Shown in pieces: positions 14,739 through 21,416 of a stretch of 21,416 nucleotides of DNA. The DNA comes from JAWVZH01 sp033722295. Its GTDB lineage: Bacteria; Bacteroidota; Bacteroidia; Chitinophagales; Saprospiraceae. A model generated the notes under the pieces. That model made no database searches and had not been told where the DNA came from. It saw only the letters and a program-made list of their open reading frames with translations. Every line of letters begins with the position of its first letter. The stretch's first letter is position 1. The DNA lies in contig JAWVZH010000038.1 in assembly GCA_033722295.1 (NCBI GenBank), positions 1-21,416 on the forward strand, read 5' to 3'. The translations under genes and the position numbers were made by a program.

Positions 14739-15745
14739 TGTCAAGAAAATGGCCCTTCTTTCTGGCCACGGCCTTGCTTGTTCTAGCCTTCGCCTCACTT
14801 GGGTATTACTTCATCGCAGAAAGAGCCGCATTCAAGGGTGAAGGAGATTTTGAGCTTAAGGTAAAGACGTCAGCCTCTATCTCAGGAATAGGAGACTCTC
14901 TTGTCGGTGAGGGTCTGAAATTTCCAGAGTTGTTCGAATTTTTATCAAAAAGGATGAACTACACGGACAAGAATCTAAAACCTGGTCTATATGAGATACA
15001 TCGCGACCTGAGTCTCGTGGAATTGATCAGACATCTGCGTTCTGGTCGTCAGAAACCGGTCAATGTTACGATCAATTCCGTAAGAACCATACCACAGCTT
15101 GCTGGGAAAATAACCCGCAATCTGGAATTGGACTCGCTTGACTTCATTGACCATTTAACTCAGAATGATAGATGGAACGATACCACAATGACACGGTTCA
15201 TCCCCAATACTTATAAGATCTACTGGAATATAAGTGCTCAAGATCTTCTCAAGAGAATGGACAGGGAGCGTCGTATTTTTTTTGACAAGAAGGATCGACG
15301 TGCGAGATGTGACTCTCTTGGCATGACTCCAACAGAAGTCTACATCATGGCCAGTATCGTGGAACAGGAATCGACTATTGAAGAGGAAAAGCCTCTGATC
15401 GCCAGTGTTTATCTCAACCGAATAGACCGGGGCATAAAGTTACAGGCTGACCCCACAGTTGTCTTCGCCAATCAGGACTTCTCGATACGCCGTGTACTCA
15501 ACAAGCACTTAAGATTCGATTCCCCTTACAATACTTATATCTACGAAGGGCTTCCACCAGGCCCTATATGTATGCCATCGATATCTTCTCTGGATGCGGT
15601 AATGTACCCCGCAGATACCGACTACATTTTCTTCTGTGCAAGACCGGGCTATCAAAATGGTCATGCCTTTGCCAGTACGCTCAGGGAGCATAACAATAAT
15701 GCAAGGCGCTATAGAGAATGGTTGAGATCAGAAGGAATATTTTAG
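14738..15745 (+). CDS. mltG: Endolytic transglycosylase MltG
   Basis: Inner-membrane lytic transglycosylase that cuts nascent glycan strands and is thought to end peptidoglycan chain growth. In the 335 residues there is an N-terminal anchor helix (about 6-26), then a LysM-like region (about 40-105) and the YceG catalytic domain. The signature IMASIVEQESTIEEEKPLIA spans 203-222, with conserved Glu209 and Glu211 where the family's catalytic Glu lies, followed by VYLNRIDRGIKLQADPTVVF (224-243) and YNTYIYEGLPPGPICMPS. Full length, no odd residues. Its ATG shares one base with the panB stop. No further gene follows on this strand before the convergent lipoprotein. Confidence 0.95.
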   Translation: MSRKWPFFLATALLVLAFASLGYYFIAERAAFKGEGDFELKVKTSASISGIGDSLVGEGLKFPELFEFLSKRMNYTDKNLKPGLYEIHRDLSLVELIRHLRSGRQKPVNVTINSVRTIPQLAGKITRNLELDSLDFIDHLTQNDRWNDTTMTRFIPNTYKIYWNISAQDLLKRMDRERRIFFDKKDRRARCDSLGMTPTEVYIMASIVEQESTIEEEKPLIASVYLNRIDRGIKLQADPTVVFANQDFSIRRVLNKHLRFDSPYNTYIYEGLPPGPICMPSISSLDAVMYPADTDYIFFCARPGYQNGHAFASTLREHNNNARRYREWLRSEGIF

Positions 15746-15790
15746 AGATTCTGTCAATCCAAAAGCACTTGGAAAATTACAAATAGGACA

Positions 15791-16315
15791 TCACTCTTTA
15801 GGCAGTTCCCTTTCTCTTACCAGTTTGATCTGGGTGGCATTATTGCCGAACTTTGAAGTGCCGATCATAATGATGACTTCGCCGTTCGTCTTGATCTTCC
15901 ACTGACTGGGTTCGTCGTCGCCTTCCTCGGGTATGATCTCCAGGATCTTAGTATCGTTGTTGTAATCGTAATATCCCGTCGCAACGACCTGATCATAATA
16001 GCCTTTCCTGTAACTGAAGTCATCCTCGAAATCTATCCAGTAGCCCTCATAAATATTACGGTCTGGGGTTTCATTTACGGAAAGAGCAAAATTGTAATGC
16101 CAAAGGTCTACAGTCAGAATAGACCAGGCGCGCCTGGTCTCAGGATTAGGCTTGGGAACAGGTGTAGCGTTGGTTTGTGCCTGTCTGATCCTGGGTCTTT
16201 CAGTTTGTGTCTCAATTTCTGTGGTGGTATTATCAGATTCTGTGCTTTCAGGATCTGATTGGCAGGCCATAACCATGATCCCTAATAGTAAAGTGTATAT
16301 TTTTATCTTCTTCAT
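15791..16315 (-). CDS. Small predicted lipoprotein, unknown function
   Basis: 174 residues. Lipobox VMAC with Cys18 as the lipidation site, then a low-complexity linker rich in Thr, Glu, Asn and Pro (about 20-58) such as TESDNTTTEIETQTERP. The folded part (about 60-170) is predicted beta-rich: WSILTVDLWHYNFALSVN, YEGYWIDFEDDFSYRKGYYD, GYYDYNNDTKILEIIPEE, WKIKTNGEVIIMIG. The repeated Y-x-G/WxY strand pattern recalls small lipocalin-like Bacteroidota lipoproteins, but I cannot name a family. It is divergent from tilS with a 38-bp gap and converges on mltG. A near-consensus promoter (16336-16368) fits its start. Probably attached to a membrane by lipid, with the linker as spacer. Confidence 0.7.
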   Translation of the reverse strand: MKKIKIYTLLLGIMVMACQSDPESTESDNTTTEIETQTERPRIRQAQTNATPVPKPNPETRRAWSILTVDLWHYNFALSVNETPDRNIYEGYWIDFEDDFSYRKGYYDQVVATGYYDYNNDTKILEIIPEEGDDEPSQWKIKTNGEVIIMIGTSKFGNNATQIKLVRERELPKE

Positions 16316-16335
16316 AGGATGAATATATCTCTAGG

Positions 16336-16368
16336 CAATATTAATTATTTTTCATGACGCTTGACAAA
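16336..16368 (-). promoter_or_regulatory. Probable promoter of the small lipoprotein gene
   Basis: Minus-strand TAATATTG (16343-16336) matches TAnnTTTG with one mismatch, and TTTG (16368-16365) lies 21 nt upstream as the -33 element, inside the tilS coding region. The implied start, near 16329, leaves a leader of about 14 nt. Confidence 0.35.
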
Positions 16369-17658
16369 TTCCAGGACATCATTAAAAATGATCTGGTTGC
16401 CCCCGGGCAATACGAATTCTGTCTGGCAGTCAGCGGAGGTGTCGACTCAATGGTCATCCTGGATCTTTTCCACCGTTCTGGTCTTGATATTAACGTGATG
16501 CATTGCCATTTTGGTCTGCGGGATGACGCATCAAGTGATCTGAGGCTGGTGACGGATTATTGTCGACAAAGGGACATACAGATATATGCCGCCTATTTCC
16601 CGGTTCCTCATTTGGAGCACAGTGAAGGTATCCAGGGACTATGTAGAAAACTCAGATACAGATGGTTCCGCAGTCTAATGCAGAGATGGTCAAAGCCACT
16701 TCTTGTTACCGCCCATCAGCTCGATGATAACATCGAAACATTGATGCTCATGTTGAACAGGGGTGCCGGGATATCTGGCTTAAGTGGTATGTACAAGTTA
16801 AGAAAAGGGCACTATCGTCCTTTACTGGAGGTCAGCAAAGTGGAAATACAGAATTATGCGAAAGCCAATGATGTTCCCTACTATGAGGATAGCTCTAACG
16901 AATTGGCCGATTATGATCGAAACTTCTTCAGGCTAGAGATACTACCGAGAATCCTGAAGCGCTTTCCAGGCTTTGTGAGGTCTTCCTCTCACTCATTGGA
17001 TCACTTGCGGGAATGCAATGACTTTGTTGAAGATCAGTTATCGGACATGAAGTCGCGATTCACAAATTATGAAGAAGGCATAATGCAGGTCAGCGACCTT
17101 GATAAGTGGCCCATATTTCTGTTGAAGCTTTTGCTGGTAGAGCAAGGTTTTAATAGAGATCAGGTTAAAGACATTATTGAAAAGGATCATTCTGTTGGTT
17201 CTATGTTTCGATCGCCCATAGCTACTCTTGTTTTCTCCTCTCAAGGATGGACAATAGAGAAAGAGGTTGATGAAAAAAGTGATTGTACAATTGAGAAAAC
17301 AGGTGAATATGACTGCGGTAATGGCGTCCTTGCCATTATAAGATATGATAGCAGACCTCCCCGCCCCACTGATCTCTGGAGTATGAATGCCGATGCTGAC
17401 AAGCTTGAATTTCCGTTAACAGTCAGGAGTTGGAAGCAGGGGGACACGATACATCCTCTCGGAATGTCGGGTAGAACGAAAAGTGTAAAGTCAATTCTCT
17501 CCGATAATAAAGTAGATCGTTTGCAGCGAAAGAGAGTTCGGGTCGTTGAAGATAAGAACGGTCAGATCATCTGGGTAGTGGGATATAAGGTCTCCGAAGA
17601 TGTCAAGATCGAAAGCAGTACCAATGCGTTCCTGCAACTGGAGTTCATCCGGAAATAA
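16354..17658 (+). CDS. tilS: tRNA(Ile)-lysidine synthase
   Basis: Joins lysine to C34 of the CAU-anticodon tRNA(Ile), converting its codon reading from AUG to AUA; essential in most bacteria. In the 434 residues, the PP-loop SGGVDS (27-32) opens the N-type ATPase domain, followed by MHCHFGLRDDASSD, TAHQLDDNIETLMLMLNRGAGISGL (about 115-139) and the RPLL segment. Then comes a helical linker and the C-terminal TilS domain with VRSWKQGDTIHPLGMSGRTKSVKSILSD (about 353-380). Length and order match the family's Bacteroidota form. ATG at 16354 gives a normal short N-terminus. The gene ends 5 bp before the convergent exported-protein gene. Confidence 0.95.
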   Translation: MTLDKFQDIIKNDLVAPGQYEFCLAVSGGVDSMVILDLFHRSGLDINVMHCHFGLRDDASSDLRLVTDYCRQRDIQIYAAYFPVPHLEHSEGIQGLCRKLRYRWFRSLMQRWSKPLLVTAHQLDDNIETLMLMLNRGAGISGLSGMYKLRKGHYRPLLEVSKVEIQNYAKANDVPYYEDSSNELADYDRNFFRLEILPRILKRFPGFVRSSSHSLDHLRECNDFVEDQLSDMKSRFTNYEEGIMQVSDLDKWPIFLLKLLLVEQGFNRDQVKDIIEKDHSVGSMFRSPIATLVFSSQGWTIEKEVDEKSDCTIEKTGEYDCGNGVLAIIRYDSRPPRPTDLWSMNADADKLEFPLTVRSWKQGDTIHPLGMSGRTKSVKSILSDNKVDRLQRKRVRVVEDKNGQIIWVVGYKVSEDVKIESSTNAFLQLEFIRK

Positions 17659-17663
17659 TGGTA

Positions 17664-18530
17664 TCATTTTTCGCCAGGGCGCCCAAGAATATCCTTGTCT
17701 TCTTTTAACGCCGGTCTTTCCCTGGGTGGTTCATCTACCTTGGTATCGAATATTTTATCTATGAATATCCACTTATCGTCCACCAGGGAAAACCCACTGT
17801 AGCTACCATCCTGAACCATGACGATCTCCCCTTCTTTCTCATAACTCTCTACTGGGATCAGGTTATCAAAAAAGATCAGCTCTCTTTGAGGGTCATAGGT
17901 CAATCTTACCGCAGCGAGCTCAGAATATTCGAGAACGATCCTGGTCTTTACAGTTGGTCTTATACTGTCCTGATCCATATAGAAGATCTCTTTTCCGAAC
18001 TCTACCTGGTCTTCTTCAAAATGAATGACTTCCGCCACCTTACGAGATTGGTACTTGTCAAGGGCATTGTACCCCAGCAATATATACGTGGCGCTGTCCA
18101 CAGTAACGAGATCATAATAGATGGCACCATACCATCGATCTGGTGAAAGGACGGCAAACTCGACATCTTCGAGATCTTTGCTCGCATCTCTCAATCGAAT
18201 AAGATCACCATCGGACATTTGAATGATCCCTCGGTAGTCATGATCCTCCACGCCATCTACTTGCCACGATATGACTCTGAAAGAAGAGTCCGGTGGATAT
18301 ATGAATGAGACCCAGTTCTGGATCTTATCAAAAGACCTCGAAAATGCAGTCTTGGATTCAAGGTTTTTCACAAAGTTGACCTCAAACCTCTTTGCTGCGG
18401 ATAGCCTGTGTTCTGATATCTCAGCATTTCGCATGACATCCGCATAAAACGCGACCGAATCGAATTTCATCGATTGCGCATTGGCCTGAACATGTATCAT
18501 GACAATAAGACTCGCGATAAGCCATTTCAT
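17664..18530 (-). CDS. Exported protein of unknown function
   Basis: 288 residues from the chosen ATG, which yields a clean signal peptide (MKWLIASLIVMIHVQANA then QS). In-frame ATGs at 18554, 18545 and 18530 are all possible; the longest adds eight residues. The mature protein shows no catalytic motif that I recognise. Features seen are a WVSFIYPPDSSFRVISWQVD segment (about 78-97), GYNALDKYQSRKVAEVI, and a late RLTYDPQRELIFFDNLIP followed by VQDGSYSGFSLVDDKWIFID. The DGSYxGF...W pattern resembles a recurrent but uncharacterised Bacteroidota exported family. The C-terminal 25 residues are charged and proline-rich. It is the last of three same-strand genes after mdh and the redox protein, 49 bp from its neighbour. 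Location is likely periplasmic. Confidence 0.7.
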   Translation of the reverse strand: MKWLIASLIVMIHVQANAQSMKFDSVAFYADVMRNAEISEHRLSAAKRFEVNFVKNLESKTAFSRSFDKIQNWVSFIYPPDSSFRVISWQVDGVEDHDYRGIIQMSDGDLIRLRDASKDLEDVEFAVLSPDRWYGAIYYDLVTVDSATYILLGYNALDKYQSRKVAEVIHFEEDQVEFGKEIFYMDQDSIRPTVKTRIVLEYSELAAVRLTYDPQRELIFFDNLIPVESYEKEGEIVMVQDGSYSGFSLVDDKWIFIDKIFDTKVDEPPRERPALKEDKDILGRPGEK

Positions 18531-18579
18531 ATGAGGGTAACGCATGAGCAACAATTAGAAGTATATCTTTTGAAGAGTA

Positions 18580-19101
18580 TTAGACAGTGCAGCAATCTAT
18601 GAGAGCGCTATAATCCGGTCTGTCAGAAGCGTACTTATGGATGAACTCGGATTCTATCTTGCCATTTTTGAGTAGAAAAACACCAGGCATTTGAAATCCA
18701 TCACCCAGCATCATACCGACACCATGTCCCTGAACCACACCCGCATCAAATCCTCTGATCCAGGATCTAAGTCCAAAGAGTTGCTTGAAAGATCCTTTCA
18801 ACAATCCAAAAGCCGCATAAATATCACAGGGTGGATCACTGACACTTTCGAGTTCAACAAGATCAAATTTCTGAAAATACTCTCTTGCGATCTCGTGCTC
18901 TGCCATGTGAACAAGAACGATCTTTACTCCTCTTTCTTCTATATCGGAGCGCTTCATCTTGATGTCTGCCAGAGCCTCCCGACAAAATGTGCAGCCAAAA
19001 TGCCTCAGAAATACCAAAAGTACTGGAGTCTTCCATGAGAGTAAATGGATGTCCGATCCTTCGGTCGTCTTTATACTAATGTCAGGTATCTTATTGGGCA
19101 T
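18580..19101 (-). CDS. Thioredoxin-fold redox protein, SelL/peroxiredoxin-like
   Basis: 173 residues forming one thioredoxin-like domain. VLLVFLRHFGCTFCREALADI (28-48) has the redox pair C37-C40 at the start of the first helix, in the R-x-x-GCxFCRE context of the AhpC/TSA-like SelL and PRXL2 group, where the active site can be Cys or selenocysteine. The later strands read VKIVLVHM and MPGVFLLKNGKIESEF, the latter containing the cis-Pro-like turn expected of the fold. The protein ends DCCTV, placing two more cysteines two residues before the end. There is no signal peptide, so it is cytoplasmic. Role is probably thiol-disulphide exchange or peroxide reduction; the partner is unknown. No selenocysteine codon is involved: both active-site codons are TGC/TGT. 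Confidence 0.78.
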   Translation of the reverse strand: MPNKIPDISIKTTEGSDIHLLSWKTPVLLVFLRHFGCTFCREALADIKMKRSDIEERGVKIVLVHMAEHEIAREYFQKFDLVELESVSDPPCDIYAAFGLLKGSFKQLFGLRSWIRGFDAGVVQGHGVGMMLGDGFQMPGVFLLKNGKIESEFIHKYASDRPDYSALIDCCTV

Positions 19102-19195
19102 AACGTTGGATAAACATCAATAAGATTAAAAAGTTTGAGAAGATCAAATAACCGAAGTTGATGAATAATGTATAATAAAGCTAATGATTGACTCC

Positions 19196-20131
19196 TCAGA
19201 GCACATTCATATCATCAAATACTTTCATGACATCCTTTACATGACCGGCAGAATCGTGCAAGAGTTTCATCTCATCTTCATTGAGGTCCACTTCAATGAT
19301 CCTCTCAATTCCATTGGCTCCGAGCTGAACAGGCACCCCTAAATAAACATCTTTTAAGTCATACTGGCCTTCGAGTTTAACACAGCAAGGGAATATTCTT
19401 CTCTCGTTCTTGACTATTGATTCCACCATCTGAGCCGCGGCAGCTCCAGGAGCATACCAGGCAGAGGTGCCCATCAATTTTACGAGCTCTCCCCCTCCTA
19501 CTTTTGTTCTCTGTACAATCTCATCAAGCCTTTTTTCATCTATGAGTTCAGTTACCGGTATTCCTGCTACGGTAGTGTAACGAGGCAAAGGCACCATTGT
19601 ATCACCATGCCCCCCCATTAATAAAGCCTGAATGTCCTTGGGTGAAACTTTCAGTTCTGTGGAAAGGAACGCACGGAATCTTGCCGTATCTAAAATTCCA
19701 GCCATACCAAATACCCTGTCCGACCCGAGCTTTGAAGCTTTATTGGCCGCATAGGTCATCACGTCCAGCGGATTTGAAACCACGATTATGATGGGGTTTT
19801 CAGAGTGCTCGAGAATAGAATTAGTGACAGTAGCAACGATTTTTGCATTGGTCGAAATAAGATCATCCCGACTCATGCCTGGCTTTCTGGGAATACCTGC
19901 CGTGATGACGACGATGTCGGAATTAGCGGTCTCTTTATAATCTTCTGTCCCTTTAAGATAGGTGCTATAATAGTCGACCGGAGCCTGCTGCCATGAATCC
20001 AGGGCCTTACCACGAGCCATATCACCTTTTATGTCCAGAAGGATCACCTCATTTACAATGTCCTTATGCGCCAAAACATTGGCCACTGTGGAGCCCACAT
20101 TACCCGCTCCTACTACTGTAACTTTTGCCAT
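19196..20131 (-). CDS. mdh: NAD-dependent malate dehydrogenase (LDH-like type)
   Basis: Interconverts malate and oxaloacetate in the TCA cycle; cytoplasmic. The 311 residues start MAKVTVVGAGNVGSTVA, with the Rossmann motif GAGNVG at 8-13 and D34 for NAD preference. The mobile loop PRKPGMSRDD has R82 and R88, the pair that selects malate over lactate; D148 and R151 (ILDTARFR) and catalytic His175 (MGGHGDTMVPL) complete the site. A longer frame reaches 20188, but the added 19 residues contain the TAnnTTTG box at 20162-20169 and lie ahead of the conserved N-terminus, so I reject them. Downstream genes on the same strand follow after 94 bp, without a clear terminator between. Confidence 0.96.
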   Translation of the reverse strand: MAKVTVVGAGNVGSTVANVLAHKDIVNEVILLDIKGDMARGKALDSWQQAPVDYYSTYLKGTEDYKETANSDIVVITAGIPRKPGMSRDDLISTNAKIVATVTNSILEHSENPIIIVVSNPLDVMTYAANKASKLGSDRVFGMAGILDTARFRAFLSTELKVSPKDIQALLMGGHGDTMVPLPRYTTVAGIPVTELIDEKRLDEIVQRTKVGGGELVKLMGTSAWYAPGAAAAQMVESIVKNERRIFPCCVKLEGQYDLKDVYLGVPVQLGANGIERIIEVDLNEDEMKLLHDSAGHVKDVMKVFDDMNVL

Positions 20132-20161
20132 TAAATCTGATTTTGTGTTTAAAAATCGGTG

Positions 20162-20188
20162 CAAAATTATCCTTTTTATTTTAAACAA
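20162..20188 (-). promoter_or_regulatory. Promoter of mdh (TTG, 16 nt, TAATTTTG)
   Basis: Minus-strand TAATTTTG (20169-20162) is an exact TAnnTTTG; TTG (20188-20186) lies 16 nt upstream. The start would be near 20155, about 24 nt before the ATG at 20131. It fixes the mdh start and lies back to back with the protease promoter. Confidence 0.55.
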
Positions 20189-20234
20189 TCAGACCTTTGA
20201 CGCAACAGTGACATCCTCAACAAGCCATATTTCC

Positions 20235-20242
20235 TATTTTTG
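20235..20242 (+). promoter_or_regulatory. Bacteroidetes -7 box (TATTTTTG) for the metalloprotease
   Basis: Exact TAnnTTTG match; the start would be near 20249, about 16 nt before the ATG at 20265. No convincing -33 TTTG at the right distance. Confidence 0.45.
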
Positions 20243-20264
20243 TCAAAAATTTAATTTTCACAAC

Positions 20265-21416
20265 ATGCAGAGGTTGAATTCCCTATTGATCCATACGTTC
20301 TTTTTATTACTCGTCGTATCCACTTCCTATTCCCAGGGAATCAAAATGTGGTGCGGTACCTCAACAGACGATCAGAAAGCCATAATGGATGAATTTGTTG
20401 AGCATCGCGATGAGATCTTCCAGAATACCATCAGAAATGGAGCGGTTATATATATTCCTGTCAAGTTTCACCTTATAGGTGATAACAATGCTGATGACCA
20501 GGTTACCCCTACTCATATATATCGTCAGTTCTGTAAGATCAATCAGGATTTTGAGCCGTATGATATTCAGTTCTATATGCAGGGCGGGATCATACAAGCT
20601 CTGAAATATATCAATGACACGAGAATTCATGATGACCCCAACAGTCCGGTTTCAACCAATCTGCTGAGAAACTATCAACAGGGTAATTCTGACGCCATCA
20701 ACATATTCGTTAATAACGTGGTGCAAAAAGATGACCCGGGAGTGCTCGGAAGATTCTATCGAAACAATGACTACATCATTATTGCCAATGGTGAAGTGAT
20801 CTCTGCGAAGAGTTCATTGAGTCATGAGATCGGGCACTTTTTAGGACTTTCTCATACCTTCTATGGTTGGGAAGCTACAGAGTACGAATGTACCAGGCCC
20901 ACCCCTATGACCGTCTTTCTGGGCAATTTTCCTGTGCCTGTGGAATATGTGAGTAGAACGAAAAACTGTTTTTCTGCTGCCGATAAATTGTGTGATACAC
21001 CTGCGGATTACAATCTTGGATTGGGATACCAGGGACCGTGCGATTATACGGGATGTGCCAAGGATCCCGACGGTGTAGACCTAGTTCCCCAGACGGAGAA
21101 CATGATGGGATATTTCCTTAATTGCCTTTCGGTTTTTAGCCCTCAGCAGGTTTCCATTATGCTTTCCAACTATAACAGTCTGCAAAGAAGTTATCTGCGC
21201 CTTGGTTATATACCTTCCCTCATTGAGATCACCGATAAACCTGAGCTATTATCTCCTGAAGACAGATCTGTCACACCTTATTTTGATGAGGTTGACCTGG
21301 AGTGGTCAGATGTAGCAGGAGCCCAGGGCTATATTGTAAGTGTTGATCTTGCTCCCAATTTCAGCACCGGTGTATTTGAGGCGATAACGATGGATACCCG
21401 ACTCACAGTGAGCGGC
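20265..21416 (+). CDS. Secreted M43-like zinc metalloprotease, C-terminus cut by window edge
   Basis: 384 residues visible and open at the right edge. A signal peptide (about 1-23, MQRLNSLLIHTFFLLLVVST then SYSQ) leads to a metzincin protease domain: IYIPVKFHLIG early on, then SHEIGHFLGLSH at 186-197, the extended HExxHxxGxxH zinc site with H187, H191, H197 and catalytic E188. ENMMGYF (279-284) is the likely Met-turn. Cysteines at 235, 243, 259, 264 and 287 resemble the disulphide pattern of M43 (pappalysin/cytophagalysin) enzymes. From about 327 a fibronectin-III-like domain begins (PELLSPEDRSV...VDLEWSDVAGAQGYIVSV), common in Bacteroidota secreted proteases; type IX secretion is plausible, but the sorting domain would be off-window. 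ATG is fixed by the signal peptide and the -7 box. Confidence 0.88.
   Translation, partial: MQRLNSLLIHTFFLLLVVSTSYSQGIKMWCGTSTDDQKAIMDEFVEHRDEIFQNTIRNGAVIYIPVKFHLIGDNNADDQVTPTHIYRQFCKINQDFEPYDIQFYMQGGIIQALKYINDTRIHDDPNSPVSTNLLRNYQQGNSDAINIFVNNVVQKDDPGVLGRFYRNNDYIIIANGEVISAKSSLSHEIGHFLGLSHTFYGWEATEYECTRPTPMTVFLGNFPVPVEYVSRTKNCFSAADKLCDTPADYNLGLGYQGPCDYTGCAKDPDGVDLVPQTENMMGYFLNCLSVFSPQQVSIMLSNYNSLQRSYLRLGYIPSLIEITDKPELLSPEDRSVTPYFDEVDLEWSDVAGAQGYIVSVDLAPNFSTGVFEAITMDTRLTVSG

Noticed and set aside
20132..20188. 19-residue N-terminal extension of mdh
   Set aside because: It contains the mdh -7 box and precedes the conserved MAKVTVVGAGNVG start.
1..21416. Mobile element, prophage, CRISPR array, defence island or biosynthetic cluster
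   Set aside because: No transposase, integrase, terminal repeats, regular repeats, toxin-antitoxin pair or clustered biosynthetic genes were seen; the genes are mostly core functions. tRNA and rRNA genes were also looked for and not seen.

Overview
The window reads as an ordinary chromosomal stretch of a Bacteroidota bacterium. The supporting evidence is: protein families typical of that phylum (DUF4249-like lipoprotein, Porin_O_P porin, Na/Pi cotransporter with PhoU-like tail, M43-type secreted protease); the absence of Shine-Dalgarno sequences before starts; and repeated TAnnTTTG -7 boxes, the Bacteroidetes housekeeping promoter element, a short distance before starts. The style of several proteins recalls Saprospiria or Chitinophagia, but the class cannot be fixed from this sequence alone. 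Base composition looks even across the window. I see no insertion sequence, integrase, tRNA, rRNA, CRISPR array or other island signature.

Layout. 1-941: 3'-truncated rimO on the minus strand. 1120-3284: an outer-membrane beta-barrel protein and a polytopic membrane protein, overlapping by 4 bp. 3278-5423 (minus): pyrG then a TrmH/SpoU methyltransferase, overlapping by 26 bp. 5424-5781: the largest gap, a divergent control region with two clear promoters, a third possible promoter and a long hairpin. 5782-8695: a phosphate-uptake pair, an OprO/OprP-like porin and a Na+/Pi cotransporter. 8708-9832 (minus): chrA, divergent from a MOSC-domain protein (9841-10629). 10760-12676 (minus): dnaK with a clear terminator, preceded on the same strand by a lone DUF4249-like lipoprotein. 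13920-15745: panB and mltG, sharing TAATG. 15791-16315 (minus): a small lipoprotein divergent from tilS (16354-17658). 17664-20131 (minus): an exported unknown, a SelL-like redox protein and mdh. 20265-21416: a secreted metalloprotease running off the right edge.

How the genes work together. Most are independent housekeeping functions: ribosome and tRNA modification, CTP and pantothenate synthesis, chaperone, malate dehydrogenase, murein processing. The one clear functional module is 5782-8695, where the porin would admit phosphate to the periplasm and the NptA-type carrier would take it into the cytoplasm.

The most interesting signal lies just before that module. An 18-bp hairpin with a U-rich 3' flank starts immediately after a TAnnTTTG box. 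Its apical region carries ten bases exactly complementary to the ten bases abutting the porin start codon. This suggests a small RNA or leader element controlling the porin. It is an inference from sequence only. I found no defence system, biosynthetic cluster or other large novel system.
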